Under the pieces are notes generated by a model, which did not search any database, was not told the origin of the DNA, and saw only the letters and a program-made list of their open reading frames with translations. From positions 5,518,001 to 5,582,000 of the forward strand of contig NZ_BAAAWU010000001.1 of NCBI RefSeq assembly GCF_039535235.1: DNA of 64,000 nucleotides, written 5' to 3'. The DNA comes from Streptomyces roseoviridis. Lineage in GTDB: Bacteria > Actinomycetota > Actinomycetes > Streptomycetales > Streptomycetaceae. A program made the position numbers and the translations under genes. Below are positions 25,803 to 33,860 of the stretch, piece after piece; the stretch's first letter is position 1, and each line of letters begins with the position of its first letter.

Positions 25803-26207
25803 TCAGGAACAGTGCAGCGACAGGCGTGAGCGGAGCAGGGACGCCAGGGACGCCGCGAACTCCACCGGTTCCACCGGAAGGGTGACAGCGGCGTCCGCGC
25901 GGCTCCACGTGGCCAGCCAGGCGTCCTGCGGGCGGCCGATCAGCAGCAGGACCGGAGGGCAGTGGAAGACCTCGTCCTTGATCTGCCGGCACACGCCCAT
26001 GCCGCCGGCCGGCACCGCCTCGCCGTCGAGCACGCAGACGTCGATGCCGCCCTGCTCCAGGGCCGACAGCACGGCCGGAAGCGTCGCGCACTCGACGAAC
26101 TCGACCGGGGGAACATCGGCCGCGGGCCTGCGGCCGGCCGCGAGCCGGACCTGCGCGCGGGTGTTCGCGTCGTCGCTGTAGACCAGGACCGTGGCGCTCG
26201 ACTGCAT
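25803..26207 (-). CDS. Atypical receiver-like protein
   Basis: A 134-residue protein with the alternating alpha/beta pattern of response-regulator receivers but no output domain. The acidic pair (LVYSDDANTR) and a candidate phospho-Asp (CVLDGEAVPAG) are present. The conserved Lys-Pro near the end is replaced by LPVEP, so phosphorylation switching is doubtful. The ATG at 26207 (MQSSATVLVYSDD) has GGAGG 4 bases upstream. It is divergent from ctaE, sharing a 187-bp region with direct repeats and a long palindrome. Partner unknown. Confidence 0.75.
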   Translation of the reverse strand: MQSSATVLVYSDDANTRAQVRLAAGRRPAADVPPVEFVECATLPAVLSALEQGGIDVCVLDGEAVPAGGMGVCRQIKDEVFHCPPVLLLIGRPQDAWLATWSRADAAVTLPVEPVEFAASLASLLRSRLSLHCS

Positions 26208-26260
26208 CGTTCCTCCGTGAAGGTGGTCGGTCGTTGCGCGGATGCTACTCCGGTCCACAG

Positions 26261-26291
26261 CCCGTCAACACCCGTTCAACACCTGTTCGAA
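26261..26291. repeat. Three 10-11-bp direct repeats upstream of ctaE
   Basis: CCCGTCAACA, CCCGTTCAACA and CCTGTTCGAA follow each other with a 10-11-base period, i.e. about one helical turn. They lie between the divergent receiver-like gene and ctaE. This spacing is seen in tandem regulator sites; the assignment is inferred. Confidence 0.4.
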
Positions 26292-26383
26292 GGGTGGCGG
26301 AACCCCGCTCCGATGGGCCGTTCGGGCTGGACAAGTGCCTCGGACACTCCGAACGGCACCCCCCGGAGTGAGGGCGGGATAAG

Positions 26384-26404
26384 CGACCGACATAATGTCG
26401 GTCG
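26384..26404. promoter_or_regulatory. 21-bp perfect palindrome over the ctaE start
   Basis: Arms CGACCGACAT and ATGTCGGTCG around a single A. It contains the annotated ATG of ctaE (26395) and a TANNNT-type box TAATGT (26393-26398). If that is the -10 box, transcription would start near 26404, exactly at an in-frame GTG, giving a leaderless message with the operator over the promoter. Confidence 0.5.
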
Positions 26405-27015
26405 TGGCGACAGTAACGACAGTAGAAACCGGGCACGCGCACCCGTCGGTCAATCGACCGAACCTCACCAGCGTCGGAACCATCATCTGGTTGAGCTCCG
26501 AGCTGATGTTCTTCGCGGCCCTCTTCGCGATGTACTTCACCCTGCGATCCGTGATGGGCGCGGAGTACTGGGCGGAAAAGGCTCACGCCTTGAACCTCCC
26601 GTTCTCCGCGACGAACACCACGATCCTGGTGCTCTCCTCCCTCACCTGCCAGCTCGGCGTCTTCGCCGCGGAGCGGGGCGATGTGAAGAAGCTCCGGACG
26701 TGGTTCATCATCACGTTCGTGATGGGCGCGATCTTCATCGGCGGCCAGGTCTTCGAGTACACCGAGCTGGTCAAGAAGGACGGCCTCTCGCTGTCCTCGG
26801 ACCCGTACGGCACGGTGTTCTACCTGACCACCGGCTTCCACGGTCTGCACGTGACGGGCGGTCTCATCGCCTTCCTGCTGGTCCTGGGCCGGACGTACGC
26901 CGCCCGGAGGTTCACCCACGAGCAGGCAACCGCCGCCATCGTCGTGTCCTACTACTGGCACTTCGTCGATGTCGTCTGGATCGGCCTCTTCGCCACGATC
27001 TACTTGATCAAGTAA
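26395..27015 (+). CDS. ctaE: Cytochrome c oxidase subunit III (CtaE)
   Basis: A 206-residue COX3 protein with five transmembrane helices (for example TIIWLSSELMFFAALFAMYF, STGFHGLHVTGG-like region FYLTTGFHGLHVTGGLIAFL and the last IVVSYYWHFVDVVWIGLFA). The helix starts SSELMFF and the YYWHFVDVVW segment are diagnostic. The ATG at 26395 lies inside a perfect palindrome and lacks a ribosome binding site. GTG at 26404 (VATVTTVETGH) is an alternative. It is the first gene of ctaE-qcrCAB. Confidence 0.94.
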   Translation: MSVVATVTTVETGHAHPSVNRPNLTSVGTIIWLSSELMFFAALFAMYFTLRSVMGAEYWAEKAHALNLPFSATNTTILVLSSLTCQLGVFAAERGDVKKLRTWFIITFVMGAIFIGGQVFEYTELVKKDGLSLSSDPYGTVFYLTTGFHGLHVTGGLIAFLLVLGRTYAARRFTHEQATAAIVVSYYWHFVDVVWIGLFATIYLIK

Positions 27016-27089
27016 TCGGGCTCCGCCTCCGGGCGGGCCGACACATCCAGCAAGCATCGACGCAGAAGATCCTGACACCGGGGTAATCC

Positions 27090-27899
27090 GTGAAAAAGCT
27101 CTCCGCACGACGACGCCATCCGCTGGCGGCGGTCGTCGTCCTACTTCTCGCGCTGGCGGCAACTGGGGGGCTGTACGCCGCGTTCGCGCCCGCGGGCACG
27201 GCCAAGGCCGATGAAACCGCCCAGTCCCTCGCCATCGAGGAGGGCAAGAAGCTCTACTCCGTCGGTTGCGCCAGCTGCCACGGAACCGGCGGTCAGGGCA
27301 CCTCTGACGGCCCGTCCCTGGTCGGCGTGGGCTCGGCGGCCGTGGACTTCCAGGTCGGCACGGGCCGCATGCCGGCCCAGCAGCCGGGTGCCCAGGTCCC
27401 GAAGAAGAAGGTCATCTACTCGCAGGCTGAGATCGATCAGCTCGCGGCGTACATCGCCTCCCTCGGTGCCGGCCCGATCACGCCGACCGAAGCCCAGTAC
27501 GACCCCGCGGGTGCCGACGCGGCCAAGGGTGGCGAGCTGTTCCGCTCGAACTGCGCCCAGTGCCACAACTTCACCGGTGAAGGCGGCGCGCTGACCCACG
27601 GCAAGTACGCCCCCAGCCTGGAAGGCGTCAGCCCGAAGCACCTCTACGAGGCCATGCAGACCGGCCCGCAGAACATGCCCTCCTTCCCCGACACGACCAT
27701 GCCGGAGAAGCAGAAGAAGGAGATCATCGCCTACGTCCAGGCCGTCAACAGTGAGAAGGCCGACAACCCGGGTGGTCTCAAGCTGGGTGGTCTCGGTCCC
27801 GTCAGCGAGGGTCTGTTCGCGTGGATCTTCGGTCTGGGCGCACTGATCGCAGTTGCCATCTGGGTCGCGGCCCACACCGCTAAGGCCAAGAAGTCATGA
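27090..27899 (+). CDS. qcrC: Diheme cytochrome c subunit of the bc1 complex (QcrC)
   Basis: A 269-residue membrane-tethered cytochrome cc with an N-terminal helix (AAVVVLLLALAATGGLYAAF) and a C-terminal anchor (GLFAWIFGLGALIAVAIWVAA). Two CXXCH heme sites occur, CASCH near residue 60 and CAQCH near residue 157. In actinobacteria it replaces soluble cytochrome c and carries electrons directly from bc1 to CtaC. The GTG start follows ctaE by 74 bases. Its stop overlaps qcrA by ATGA. Confidence 0.96.
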   Translation: MKKLSARRRHPLAAVVVLLLALAATGGLYAAFAPAGTAKADETAQSLAIEEGKKLYSVGCASCHGTGGQGTSDGPSLVGVGSAAVDFQVGTGRMPAQQPGAQVPKKKVIYSQAEIDQLAAYIASLGAGPITPTEAQYDPAGADAAKGGELFRSNCAQCHNFTGEGGALTHGKYAPSLEGVSPKHLYEAMQTGPQNMPSFPDTTMPEKQKKEIIAYVQAVNSEKADNPGGLKLGGLGPVSEGLFAWIFGLGALIAVAIWVAAHTAKAKKS

Positions 27900-28948
27900 G
27901 TACCCAAGAGAATTCTGAAGAGAACCTGCCCTCCGCGCAGGACACCGCGCACGGCGCGGTGAAGGTCGCCGACGACCCGTTCGCCGACCCGGGCCTCCCG
28001 CCCCACAAGCCGCGCATCCAGGACATCGACGAGCGGGCCGCCCGGCGGTCCGAGCGTGCGGTCGCCTTCATGTTCACGCTGTCGATGCTGGCCACGATCG
28101 GCTTCATCGCCTCGTACGTGATCTTCCCGGTCGACAAGATCGTGTACATCTGGCCCTTCGGCCGGGTGTCCGCGCTCAACTTCGCCCTGGGATGGACGCT
28201 CGGTCTCGCCCTGTTCTTCATCGGCGCGGGCGCGGTCCACTGGGCCCGTACCCTCATGTCCGATGTCGAGGTCGCCGACGACCGGCACCCGATGGAGGCG
28301 TCGCCCGAGGTCAAGGCGAAGGTCATGGCGGACTTCGCGGCCGGTGCCGCCGAGTCCGGCTTCGGCCGCCGCAAGCTGATCCGCAACACGCTCTTCGGCG
28401 CGCTGGCCATGGTGCCGCTCTCCGGCATCGTGCTGCTGCGTGACATGGGCCCGCTGCCCGAGAAGAAGCTCCGGACCACCATGTGGGCCAAGGGCAAGCA
28501 GCTCATCAACATGAACACGCACGAGCCGCTGCGTCCCGAGGACGTCGCGGTCGGTTCGCTGACCTTCGCGATGCCCGAGGGCCTCTCGGAGCACGACCAC
28601 CACTTCCAGACCGAGATCGCCAAGGCCGCCCTGATGATCGTCCGGATCCAGCCGGAGGACATCAAGGACAAGCGCGAGCTCGAGTGGTCGCACGACGGCA
28701 TCGTCGCCTTCTCGAAGATCTGCACCCACGTCGGCTGCCCGATCTCCCTGTACGAGCAGCAGACGCACCACGTGCTCTGCCCGTGCCACCAGTCCACCTT
28801 CGACCTGTCCGACGGCGCCCGCGTCATCTTCGGCCCGGCCGGCCACGCCCTTCCGCAGCTGCGGATCGGCGTGAACGACAAGGGCTTCCTGGAGGCGCTC
28901 GGCGACTTCGACGAGCCCGTCGGCCCTGCCTTCTGGGAGCGCGGATGA
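27896..28948 (+). CDS. qcrA: Rieske iron-sulfur subunit of the bc1 complex (QcrA)
   Basis: A 350-residue Rieske protein with three N-terminal transmembrane helices (about residues 55-75, 85-115 and 160-180), an actinobacterial extension. The [2Fe-2S] motifs are CTHVGC and CPCHQSTFD, with two Cys and two His ligands. ATGA overlaps exist at both ends, with qcrC and qcrB, showing a tightly coupled operon. Confidence 0.96.
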   Translation: MSTQENSEENLPSAQDTAHGAVKVADDPFADPGLPPHKPRIQDIDERAARRSERAVAFMFTLSMLATIGFIASYVIFPVDKIVYIWPFGRVSALNFALGWTLGLALFFIGAGAVHWARTLMSDVEVADDRHPMEASPEVKAKVMADFAAGAAESGFGRRKLIRNTLFGALAMVPLSGIVLLRDMGPLPEKKLRTTMWAKGKQLINMNTHEPLRPEDVAVGSLTFAMPEGLSEHDHHFQTEIAKAALMIVRIQPEDIKDKRELEWSHDGIVAFSKICTHVGCPISLYEQQTHHVLCPCHQSTFDLSDGARVIFGPAGHALPQLRIGVNDKGFLEALGDFDEPVGPAFWERG

Positions 28949-30570
28949 GCACTGTGACCAATACGCAGAAGAAGGCGCCCGCCGGTGAGCGGGTCGCCGA
29001 CTGGGCCGACGGCCGCCTGGGGATCTACACGCTGGCCAAGGCCAACATGCGGAAGATCTTCCCGGACCACTGGTCCTTCATGCTGGGCGAGGTCTGCCTC
29101 TACAGCTTCCTCATCATCATCCTGACGGGCGTCTACCTGACGATGTTCTTCCACCCGTCGATGAACGAGGTGGAGTACACCGGACCGTACGTCCCGCTCC
29201 AGGGACAGCTGATGTCCGAGGCGTTCAACTCGACCATGCACATCTCCTTCGAGGTGCGCGGTGGTCTGCTCATCCGGCAGATCCACCACTGGGCGGCGCT
29301 GATCTTCCTCGCCGGCATGTTCGTGCACATGATGCGCGTCTTCTTCACCGGCGCGTTCCGCAAGCCGCGTGAGATCAACTGGCTGTTCGGCTTCCTGCTG
29401 TTCTTCCTGGGCATGTTCACCGGCTTCACCGGTTACTCGCTCCCGGACGACCTGCTCTCCGGCACCGGTGTCCGCTTCATGCAGGGCGCGATCCTGTCCG
29501 TGCCGGTGGTCGGCACGTACCTGTCGATGTTCCTGTTCGGCGGCGAGTTCCCCGGCGGCGACTTCGTCGCCCGGTTCTACTCGGCGCACGTGCTGCTGCT
29601 CCCGGGCATCATGCTCGGCCTCGTGGTCGCCCACCTGATCCTGGTGTTCGTCCACAAGCACACGCACTTCGAGGGCCCCGGCCGCACCAACAAGAACGTG
29701 GTCGGCATGCCGCTGCTGCCGGTGTACATGGCCAAGGCCGGAGGCTTCTTCTTCCTGGTCTTCGGCGTCATCGCCATCATCTCGGCGATCGCCTCGATCA
29801 ACCCGATCTGGGCCCTCGGCCCGTACCGCCCGGACCAGGTGTCCACCGGCGCCCAGCCCGACTGGTACATGGGCTTCGCCGAGGGTCTGATCCGCGTGAT
29901 GCCGGGCTGGGAGATCAACATCTGGGGCCACACCCTGGTCCTGGGCGTCTTCATCCCGCTGGTGATCTTCCCGCTGGTGCTCGGCGCGATCGCGGTCTAC
30001 CCGTTCATCGAGTCCTGGATCACCGGCGACAAGCGCGAGCACCACATCGCGCAGCGCCCGCGCAACGCTCCGACGCGCACCGCCTTCGGTGTCGCCTGGA
30101 TCACCGCGTACATGATCATGCTCGTCGGTGGTGGCAACGACCTCTGGGCCACGCACTTCCACCTGTCGATCAACTCGATCACCTGGTTCGTCCGGATCTT
30201 CTTCTTCGTCGGACCGGTCATCGCGTTCATCGTCACCAAGCGGATCTGCCTCGGCCTCCAGCGCCGGGACAAGGACAAGGTGCTGCACGGTCGCGAGTCC
30301 GGCATCATCAAGCGCCTGCCGCACGGTGAGTTCGTCGAGGTCCACACCCCGCTCAGCCAGGGCGAGCTGCACAAGCTCACCGCGCACGAGCAGTACGCGC
30401 CGGCGGAGCTGCCGCCGGCCGTCGACGAGAACGGCGTGGAGCGCAAGATCGGCCGCATGGAGAAGCTCCGGGTCAAGCTCAACCGGGGTTACTACGGCGC
30501 GGACAACCAGATCGCCAAGCCCACCGTCGAGGAGTACAAGGAGATCCAGAGCGGCCACGGCCACCACTGA
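28945..30570 (+). CDS. qcrB: Cytochrome b subunit of the bc1 complex (QcrB)
   Basis: A 541-residue menaquinol-oxidising cytochrome b, longer than the mitochondrial protein because of a C-terminal cytoplasmic extension typical of actinobacteria. Heme b His ligands lie in IHHWAALIFLAGMFVHMMR and YSAHVLLLPGIML...AHLILVFVHKH. The quinol-site PEWY motif appears as QPDWYMG. The ATG overlaps the qcrA stop (ATGA). The operon ends at a 14-bp stem terminator. Confidence 0.97.
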   Translation: MSTVTNTQKKAPAGERVADWADGRLGIYTLAKANMRKIFPDHWSFMLGEVCLYSFLIIILTGVYLTMFFHPSMNEVEYTGPYVPLQGQLMSEAFNSTMHISFEVRGGLLIRQIHHWAALIFLAGMFVHMMRVFFTGAFRKPREINWLFGFLLFFLGMFTGFTGYSLPDDLLSGTGVRFMQGAILSVPVVGTYLSMFLFGGEFPGGDFVARFYSAHVLLLPGIMLGLVVAHLILVFVHKHTHFEGPGRTNKNVVGMPLLPVYMAKAGGFFFLVFGVIAIISAIASINPIWALGPYRPDQVSTGAQPDWYMGFAEGLIRVMPGWEINIWGHTLVLGVFIPLVIFPLVLGAIAVYPFIESWITGDKREHHIAQRPRNAPTRTAFGVAWITAYMIMLVGGGNDLWATHFHLSINSITWFVRIFFFVGPVIAFIVTKRICLGLQRRDKDKVLHGRESGIIKRLPHGEFVEVHTPLSQGELHKLTAHEQYAPAELPPAVDENGVERKIGRMEKLRVKLNRGYYGADNQIAKPTVEEYKEIQSGHGHH

Positions 30571-30604
30571 TCACCTTGACCTCCTGATGTAGGTCGCCAC
30601 GGCG

Positions 30605-30635
30605 AGAGCCCCGTCCATTCGATGGACGGGGCTCT
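30605..30635 (+). terminator. Terminator after qcrB
   Basis: Perfect 14-bp stem AGAGCCCCGTCCAT / ATGGACGGGGCTCT with loop TCG, then TTT. A textbook intrinsic terminator. Confidence 0.9.
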
Positions 30636-30710
30636 TTGCCGTCCTCACGGATCGATAGGGTGAAGCCACAACCCATTGCGCGCGCAATATGACATAGACC
30701 AGGAGCTGCC

Positions 30711-31775
30711 ATGAGCGCTGTGACCCCCGCTGGAGGACCTCTGTCGGCGGGCCGCTCCTGGCCCGTCGTCCTGGACGGCCTGCTCGGCGGCCGTGACCAG
30801 AGCGCCGAGGACACGGCCTGGGCCATGGACCGCATCCTGCGCGGCGAGGCCACCGACGCGCAGATCGCCGGCTTCGTGGTCGCGCTGCGCGCCAAGGGCG
30901 AGACCGTGGAGGAGATCACCGGTCTCGTCCGGACCATGTACGAGCACGCCAACACCATCGAGGTGCCCGGCGCCACCGTCGACATCGTCGGCACCGGCGG
31001 CGACGGCGCCAAGACGGTGAACGTCTCCACCATGTCGGCGATCGTCGTCGCCGGCACGGGCGCCAAGGTCGTCAAGCACGGCAACCGGGCCGCGTCCTCG
31101 GCCTCCGGTGCCTCCGACGTCCTGGAGAAGCTCGGCGTCAACCTGGAGCTGACCCCCAAGCGGGTGGCCGAGGTGGCCGAGGAGGCCGGGATCACCTTCT
31201 GCTTCGCGGTGAAGTTCCATCCGGCCCTGCGCCACGTGGCGATGGCCCGCAAGGAGCTGGGCATCCGCACCGTCTTCAACTTCCTGGGGCCGCTGACCAA
31301 TCCGGCCCGGGTCCGCGCCCAGGCCACCGGTGTCGCCGACGCCCGGATGGCGCCGATCGTCGCCGGGGTGCTCGCCGAGCGCGGCTCCTCCGCGCTGGTC
31401 TTCCGGGGCGACGACGGCCTGGACGAGCTCACCACCACGGCCACCTCCCGGGTCTGGATCGTCCGGGACGGCACCGTGCGCGAGGAGCACTTCGACCCGC
31501 GGGACGTCGGCATCGACCTGGTGCCCGTGGAGGCCCTGCGCGGTGCCGACGCCTCGTACAACGCCGACGTCGCCCGGCGGCTGCTGGCCGGTGAGACCGG
31601 CCCGGTCCGCGACGCGGTGCTGCTCAACTCGGCGGCGGCGCTGACCGCCCTGGAGCCGGGGGAGGGCACCCTGGCGGAGCAGCTGCGGGCCGGCATCGAG
31701 AAGGCCGCCGAGTCCATCGACTCCGGTGCCGCGCGCCGGGCCCTGGAGCGGTGGATCGCCGTCAGCAACGCGTAG
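30711..31775 (+). CDS. trpD: Anthranilate phosphoribosyltransferase TrpD
   Basis: TrpD joins anthranilate to phosphoribosyl pyrophosphate, the second step of tryptophan synthesis. A 354-residue protein with the PRPP motif DIVGTGGDGAKTVNVST, the KHGNRAASSASGASDVLEKLG segment and FLGPLTNPARV. The ATG is at 30711. It has its own promoter region after the qcrB terminator. The anthranilate synthase gene is 28 kb away in the same window. Confidence 0.95.
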   Translation: MSAVTPAGGPLSAGRSWPVVLDGLLGGRDQSAEDTAWAMDRILRGEATDAQIAGFVVALRAKGETVEEITGLVRTMYEHANTIEVPGATVDIVGTGGDGAKTVNVSTMSAIVVAGTGAKVVKHGNRAASSASGASDVLEKLGVNLELTPKRVAEVAEEAGITFCFAVKFHPALRHVAMARKELGIRTVFNFLGPLTNPARVRAQATGVADARMAPIVAGVLAERGSSALVFRGDDGLDELTTTATSRVWIVRDGTVREEHFDPRDVGIDLVPVEALRGADASYNADVARRLLAGETGPVRDAVLLNSAAALTALEPGEGTLAEQLRAGIEKAAESIDSGAARRALERWIAVSNA

Positions 31776-31849
31776 CCGTCGCGGGCGCCGACCCCGTCCG
31801 GGATGCGGACGGGGTTGCGCGCCGGCGATCACGTGGCATAGCTTCTGAA

Positions 31850-31970
31850 CCAGGTCATGAGTGACAGCCATCAAGGCCCCGGCCGGCTGTCCGGCAACCC
31901 TCCGTCCGTGGCGGGGTGCCCCGGGTGAAGACCAGGCCGTGGACAGAAAGTCCGCGGCAAGCGCGGACCC
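31850..31970 (+). ncRNA. SAM-IV riboswitch aptamer
   Basis: The sequence follows the SAM-IV consensus known from actinomycetes, as I recall it: GGTCATGAGTGACAGCC, then CGGCAACCCTCC, GGCGGGGTGCCCCGGGTGA, GACCAGG closing P1, and a final hairpin GTCCGCG-GCAAG-CGCGGAC (31950-31968). It senses S-adenosylmethionine. Downstream, GGACCCC (31965-31971) can pair instead with GGGGTCC (31982-31988), which would break the last aptamer hairpin. It lies upstream of a SufS-like PLP enzyme, with which control of sulfur metabolism agrees. Confidence 0.9.
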
Positions 31971-32011
31971 CTGCGAACCCTGGGGTCCTTGGTCCTCAAG
32001 GGAGCAGTCTC

Positions 32012-32032
32012 GTGAGCAAGCGAATGCGCTAG
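32012..32032 (+). CDS. Putative six-codon leader ORF between the SAM-IV riboswitch and its gene
   Basis: GTG AGC AAG CGA ATG CGC TAG encodes VSKRMR. AAGGGAG lies 8 bases upstream. The preceding CCTTG (31987) can pair with CAAGG (31997) and hide that site. The stop is followed by a short GGGC/GCCC stem and a pyrimidine tract (32047-32071). It may link riboswitch state to translation or termination. Chance is possible for so short an ORF. Confidence 0.4.
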   Translation: MSKRMR

Positions 32033-32143
32033 GGCCTCGAAGCCCCTTCTTCGTCATCCCCTTTCCCCTTTTCCGTGCCTCCGCGGCCGCCTGTCCCGTC
32101 GCGTCGAGGCGCTGAATTCGCCTGCCCTGTACGGGAGTTCGCC

Positions 32144-33508
32144 ATGTCCGTGATCACCGCTGCCGCCGACCAGTCCGTTTGTGCCCCTCTGGCCGTCCTG
32201 GGCCGGGATGTCACCGTCCCGCTCGTCACCGGCGGCGAGGTCACCTACGCCGCCCTCGACTACGCGGCCAGCGCCCCGGCCCTCCAGCGCGTCTGGGACG
32301 ACGTCGCCGCGTACGCCCCGTACTACGGCAGCGTCCACCGCGGCGCCGGCTACCTCTCCCAGCTCTCCACCGACCTCTTCGAGAACAGCCGGGCCACCGT
32401 CGCCGAGTTCCTCGACTGCCGCCCCGACGACCAGGTCGTCTTCACCCGCTCCACCACCGACTCGCTCAACCTGCTCGCCCGGGCGCTCCCCGCCGACTGC
32501 CAGGTCTTCGTCTTCGAGACCGAACACCACGCCTCCCTCCTGCCGTGGGGGGACGCGCGCGTGACCTACCTCGACGCCCCGCGCACCCCGGCCCAGGCCG
32601 TCGAGATCCTGGAGCGCGCCCTCGCCGGGCGCGACCCCTACGGCCCGGCCCTGGTCTGCGTGACCGGTGCCTCCAACGTGACCGGTGAGCTGTGGCCGGT
32701 GCGGGAACTGGCCGCCGCCGCGCACGCGCACGGCGCCCGGATCGTCCTCGACGCCGCCCAGCTGGCGCCCCACCACCCCGTCTCCGTACGGGAGTCGGAC
32801 GTCGACTGGGTCGCCTTCTCCGGGCACAAGCTGTACGCGCCGTTCGGCTCCGGCGTCCTCGCCGGCCGCGCGGACTGGCTGCGGGACGCCGAGCCGTACC
32901 TCGCGGGCGGCGGTGCCTCCCGTACGGTGGCGCGCCGGGCCGACGGGGGCGTGGACGTGGAGTGGCACACCACCGCCGCCCGGCACGAGGCGGGCTCGCC
33001 CAACGTCATCGGCGTCTACTCCATCGCCTCCGCCTGCAAGGCGCTCACCGAGGCCGGCTTCGACCGGCTCGTCGCCCGGGAGCGGTACCTCATCGCCAAG
33101 GTCCGCGAGGGCCTGGCCGAGGTCCCCGAGGTGCGGGTCCTGTCGCTCTTCGGCGACGACGCCCCCCGGGTCGGCGTCATCTCCTTCGTCGTCGAGGGCT
33201 GGAACAGCTCCCACTTCGCCGCCGCGCTCTCCGCCGAGTACGGCATCGGCGTCCGCGACGGCCTGTTCTGCGCGCACCCGCTGGTGCGCACCCTGCTCGG
33301 CAGCGACCCGCAGGACCCGGGCGCGTGCGGCGCCCCGGAGGCGAACCCCGGGGAGCGGTCCCTCAACGCGATCCGGGTCAGCTTCGGCGCGGGCACCCCC
33401 GACGAGCACGTGGAGCGGTTCGTCGGCGCGGTGAGGGAACTGGTGCGCGAGGGAGCCCGGTGGACGTACCGCACCGAGGACGGCCGCTGCGTCCCCGACC
33501 GCGGCTGA
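32144..33508 (+). CDS. Class V aminotransferase-fold PLP enzyme, SufS-like cysteine desulfurase relative
   Basis: A 454-residue fold-type I PLP enzyme. PLP Lys229 is in FSGHKLYAPFG, and a SufS-type cysteine, Cys376, lies in VRDGLFCAHPL, as in group II desulfurases. LDYAASAPALQRVW and YYGSVHRGAGYLS are family-like N-terminal motifs. The ATG has GGGAG 7 bases upstream. Control by a SAM-IV riboswitch suggests a role in sulfur amino-acid turnover rather than Fe-S assembly. The true reaction (desulfurase, lyase or aminotransferase) is not known to me. Confidence 0.87.
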   Translation: MSVITAAADQSVCAPLAVLGRDVTVPLVTGGEVTYAALDYAASAPALQRVWDDVAAYAPYYGSVHRGAGYLSQLSTDLFENSRATVAEFLDCRPDDQVVFTRSTTDSLNLLARALPADCQVFVFETEHHASLLPWGDARVTYLDAPRTPAQAVEILERALAGRDPYGPALVCVTGASNVTGELWPVRELAAAAHAHGARIVLDAAQLAPHHPVSVRESDVDWVAFSGHKLYAPFGSGVLAGRADWLRDAEPYLAGGGASRTVARRADGGVDVEWHTTAARHEAGSPNVIGVYSIASACKALTEAGFDRLVARERYLIAKVREGLAEVPEVRVLSLFGDDAPRVGVISFVVEGWNSSHFAAALSAEYGIGVRDGLFCAHPLVRTLLGSDPQDPGACGAPEANPGERSLNAIRVSFGAGTPDEHVERFVGAVRELVREGARWTYRTEDGRCVPDRG

Positions 33509-33525
33509 CCGCTCCCTCATACGGG

Positions 33526-33561
33526 TGAAGCCGGCCTCCCGCGGGGGAGAGGCCGGCTTCA
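33526..33561. terminator. Terminator between convergent genes
   Basis: Perfect 13-bp stem TGAAGCCGGCCTC / GAGGCCGGCTTCA with a 10-base loop, between the PLP enzyme and the Lrp-like gene. Confidence 0.85.
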
Positions 33562-33578
33562 GCCGCGTCCGTACCGGG

Positions 33579-33860
33579 TCAGGACTCCAGGCCGATGGCG
33601 AAGGCCGCGTCCAGGTCGTGCTGCGAGTAGGCCCGGAACGCGACGTGCGTGTCGGTGGCCTCGACGCCGGGGATCTTGGAGATCCGGCCCGGGATCACAT
33701 CGGCCAGGTCGTCGTGGCGCGCCACCCGCACCATCGCGATCAGGTCGTAGGTACCGGTGACGGAGAAGACCTCGCTGACGGTGTCGATCGCGGCGATCGC
33801 CTCGGCGATCTCGGGGATGCGGTCCACGCTGGTCTTGATGAGCACGATCGCGGTGATCAC
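33579..33860 (-). CDS. Stand-alone Lrp/AsnC ligand-binding (RAM) domain protein
   Basis: A 93-residue protein that is only the C-terminal effector domain of Lrp/AsnC regulators (ITAIVLIKTSVDRIPEIAEAI, FSVTGTYDLIAMVRV). No helix-turn-helix is present. Such proteins form oligomers, bind amino acids, and may pair with full regulators. The rhomboid gene ends in an ATGA overlap with its start, so it is translated downstream of the protease. Confidence 0.88.
   Translation of the reverse strand: MITAIVLIKTSVDRIPEIAEAIAAIDTVSEVFSVTGTYDLIAMVRVARHDDLADVIPGRISKIPGVEATDTHVAFRAYSQHDLDAAFAIGLES

Noticed and set aside
27880..30567. Minus-strand open frame over qcrA-qcrB
   Set aside because: Composition of a shadow frame; no start signal and no homology.
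31861..32115. 84-codon plus-strand open frame across the riboswitch
   Set aside because: It coincides with the structured SAM-IV aptamer, so RNA structure explains the sequence.
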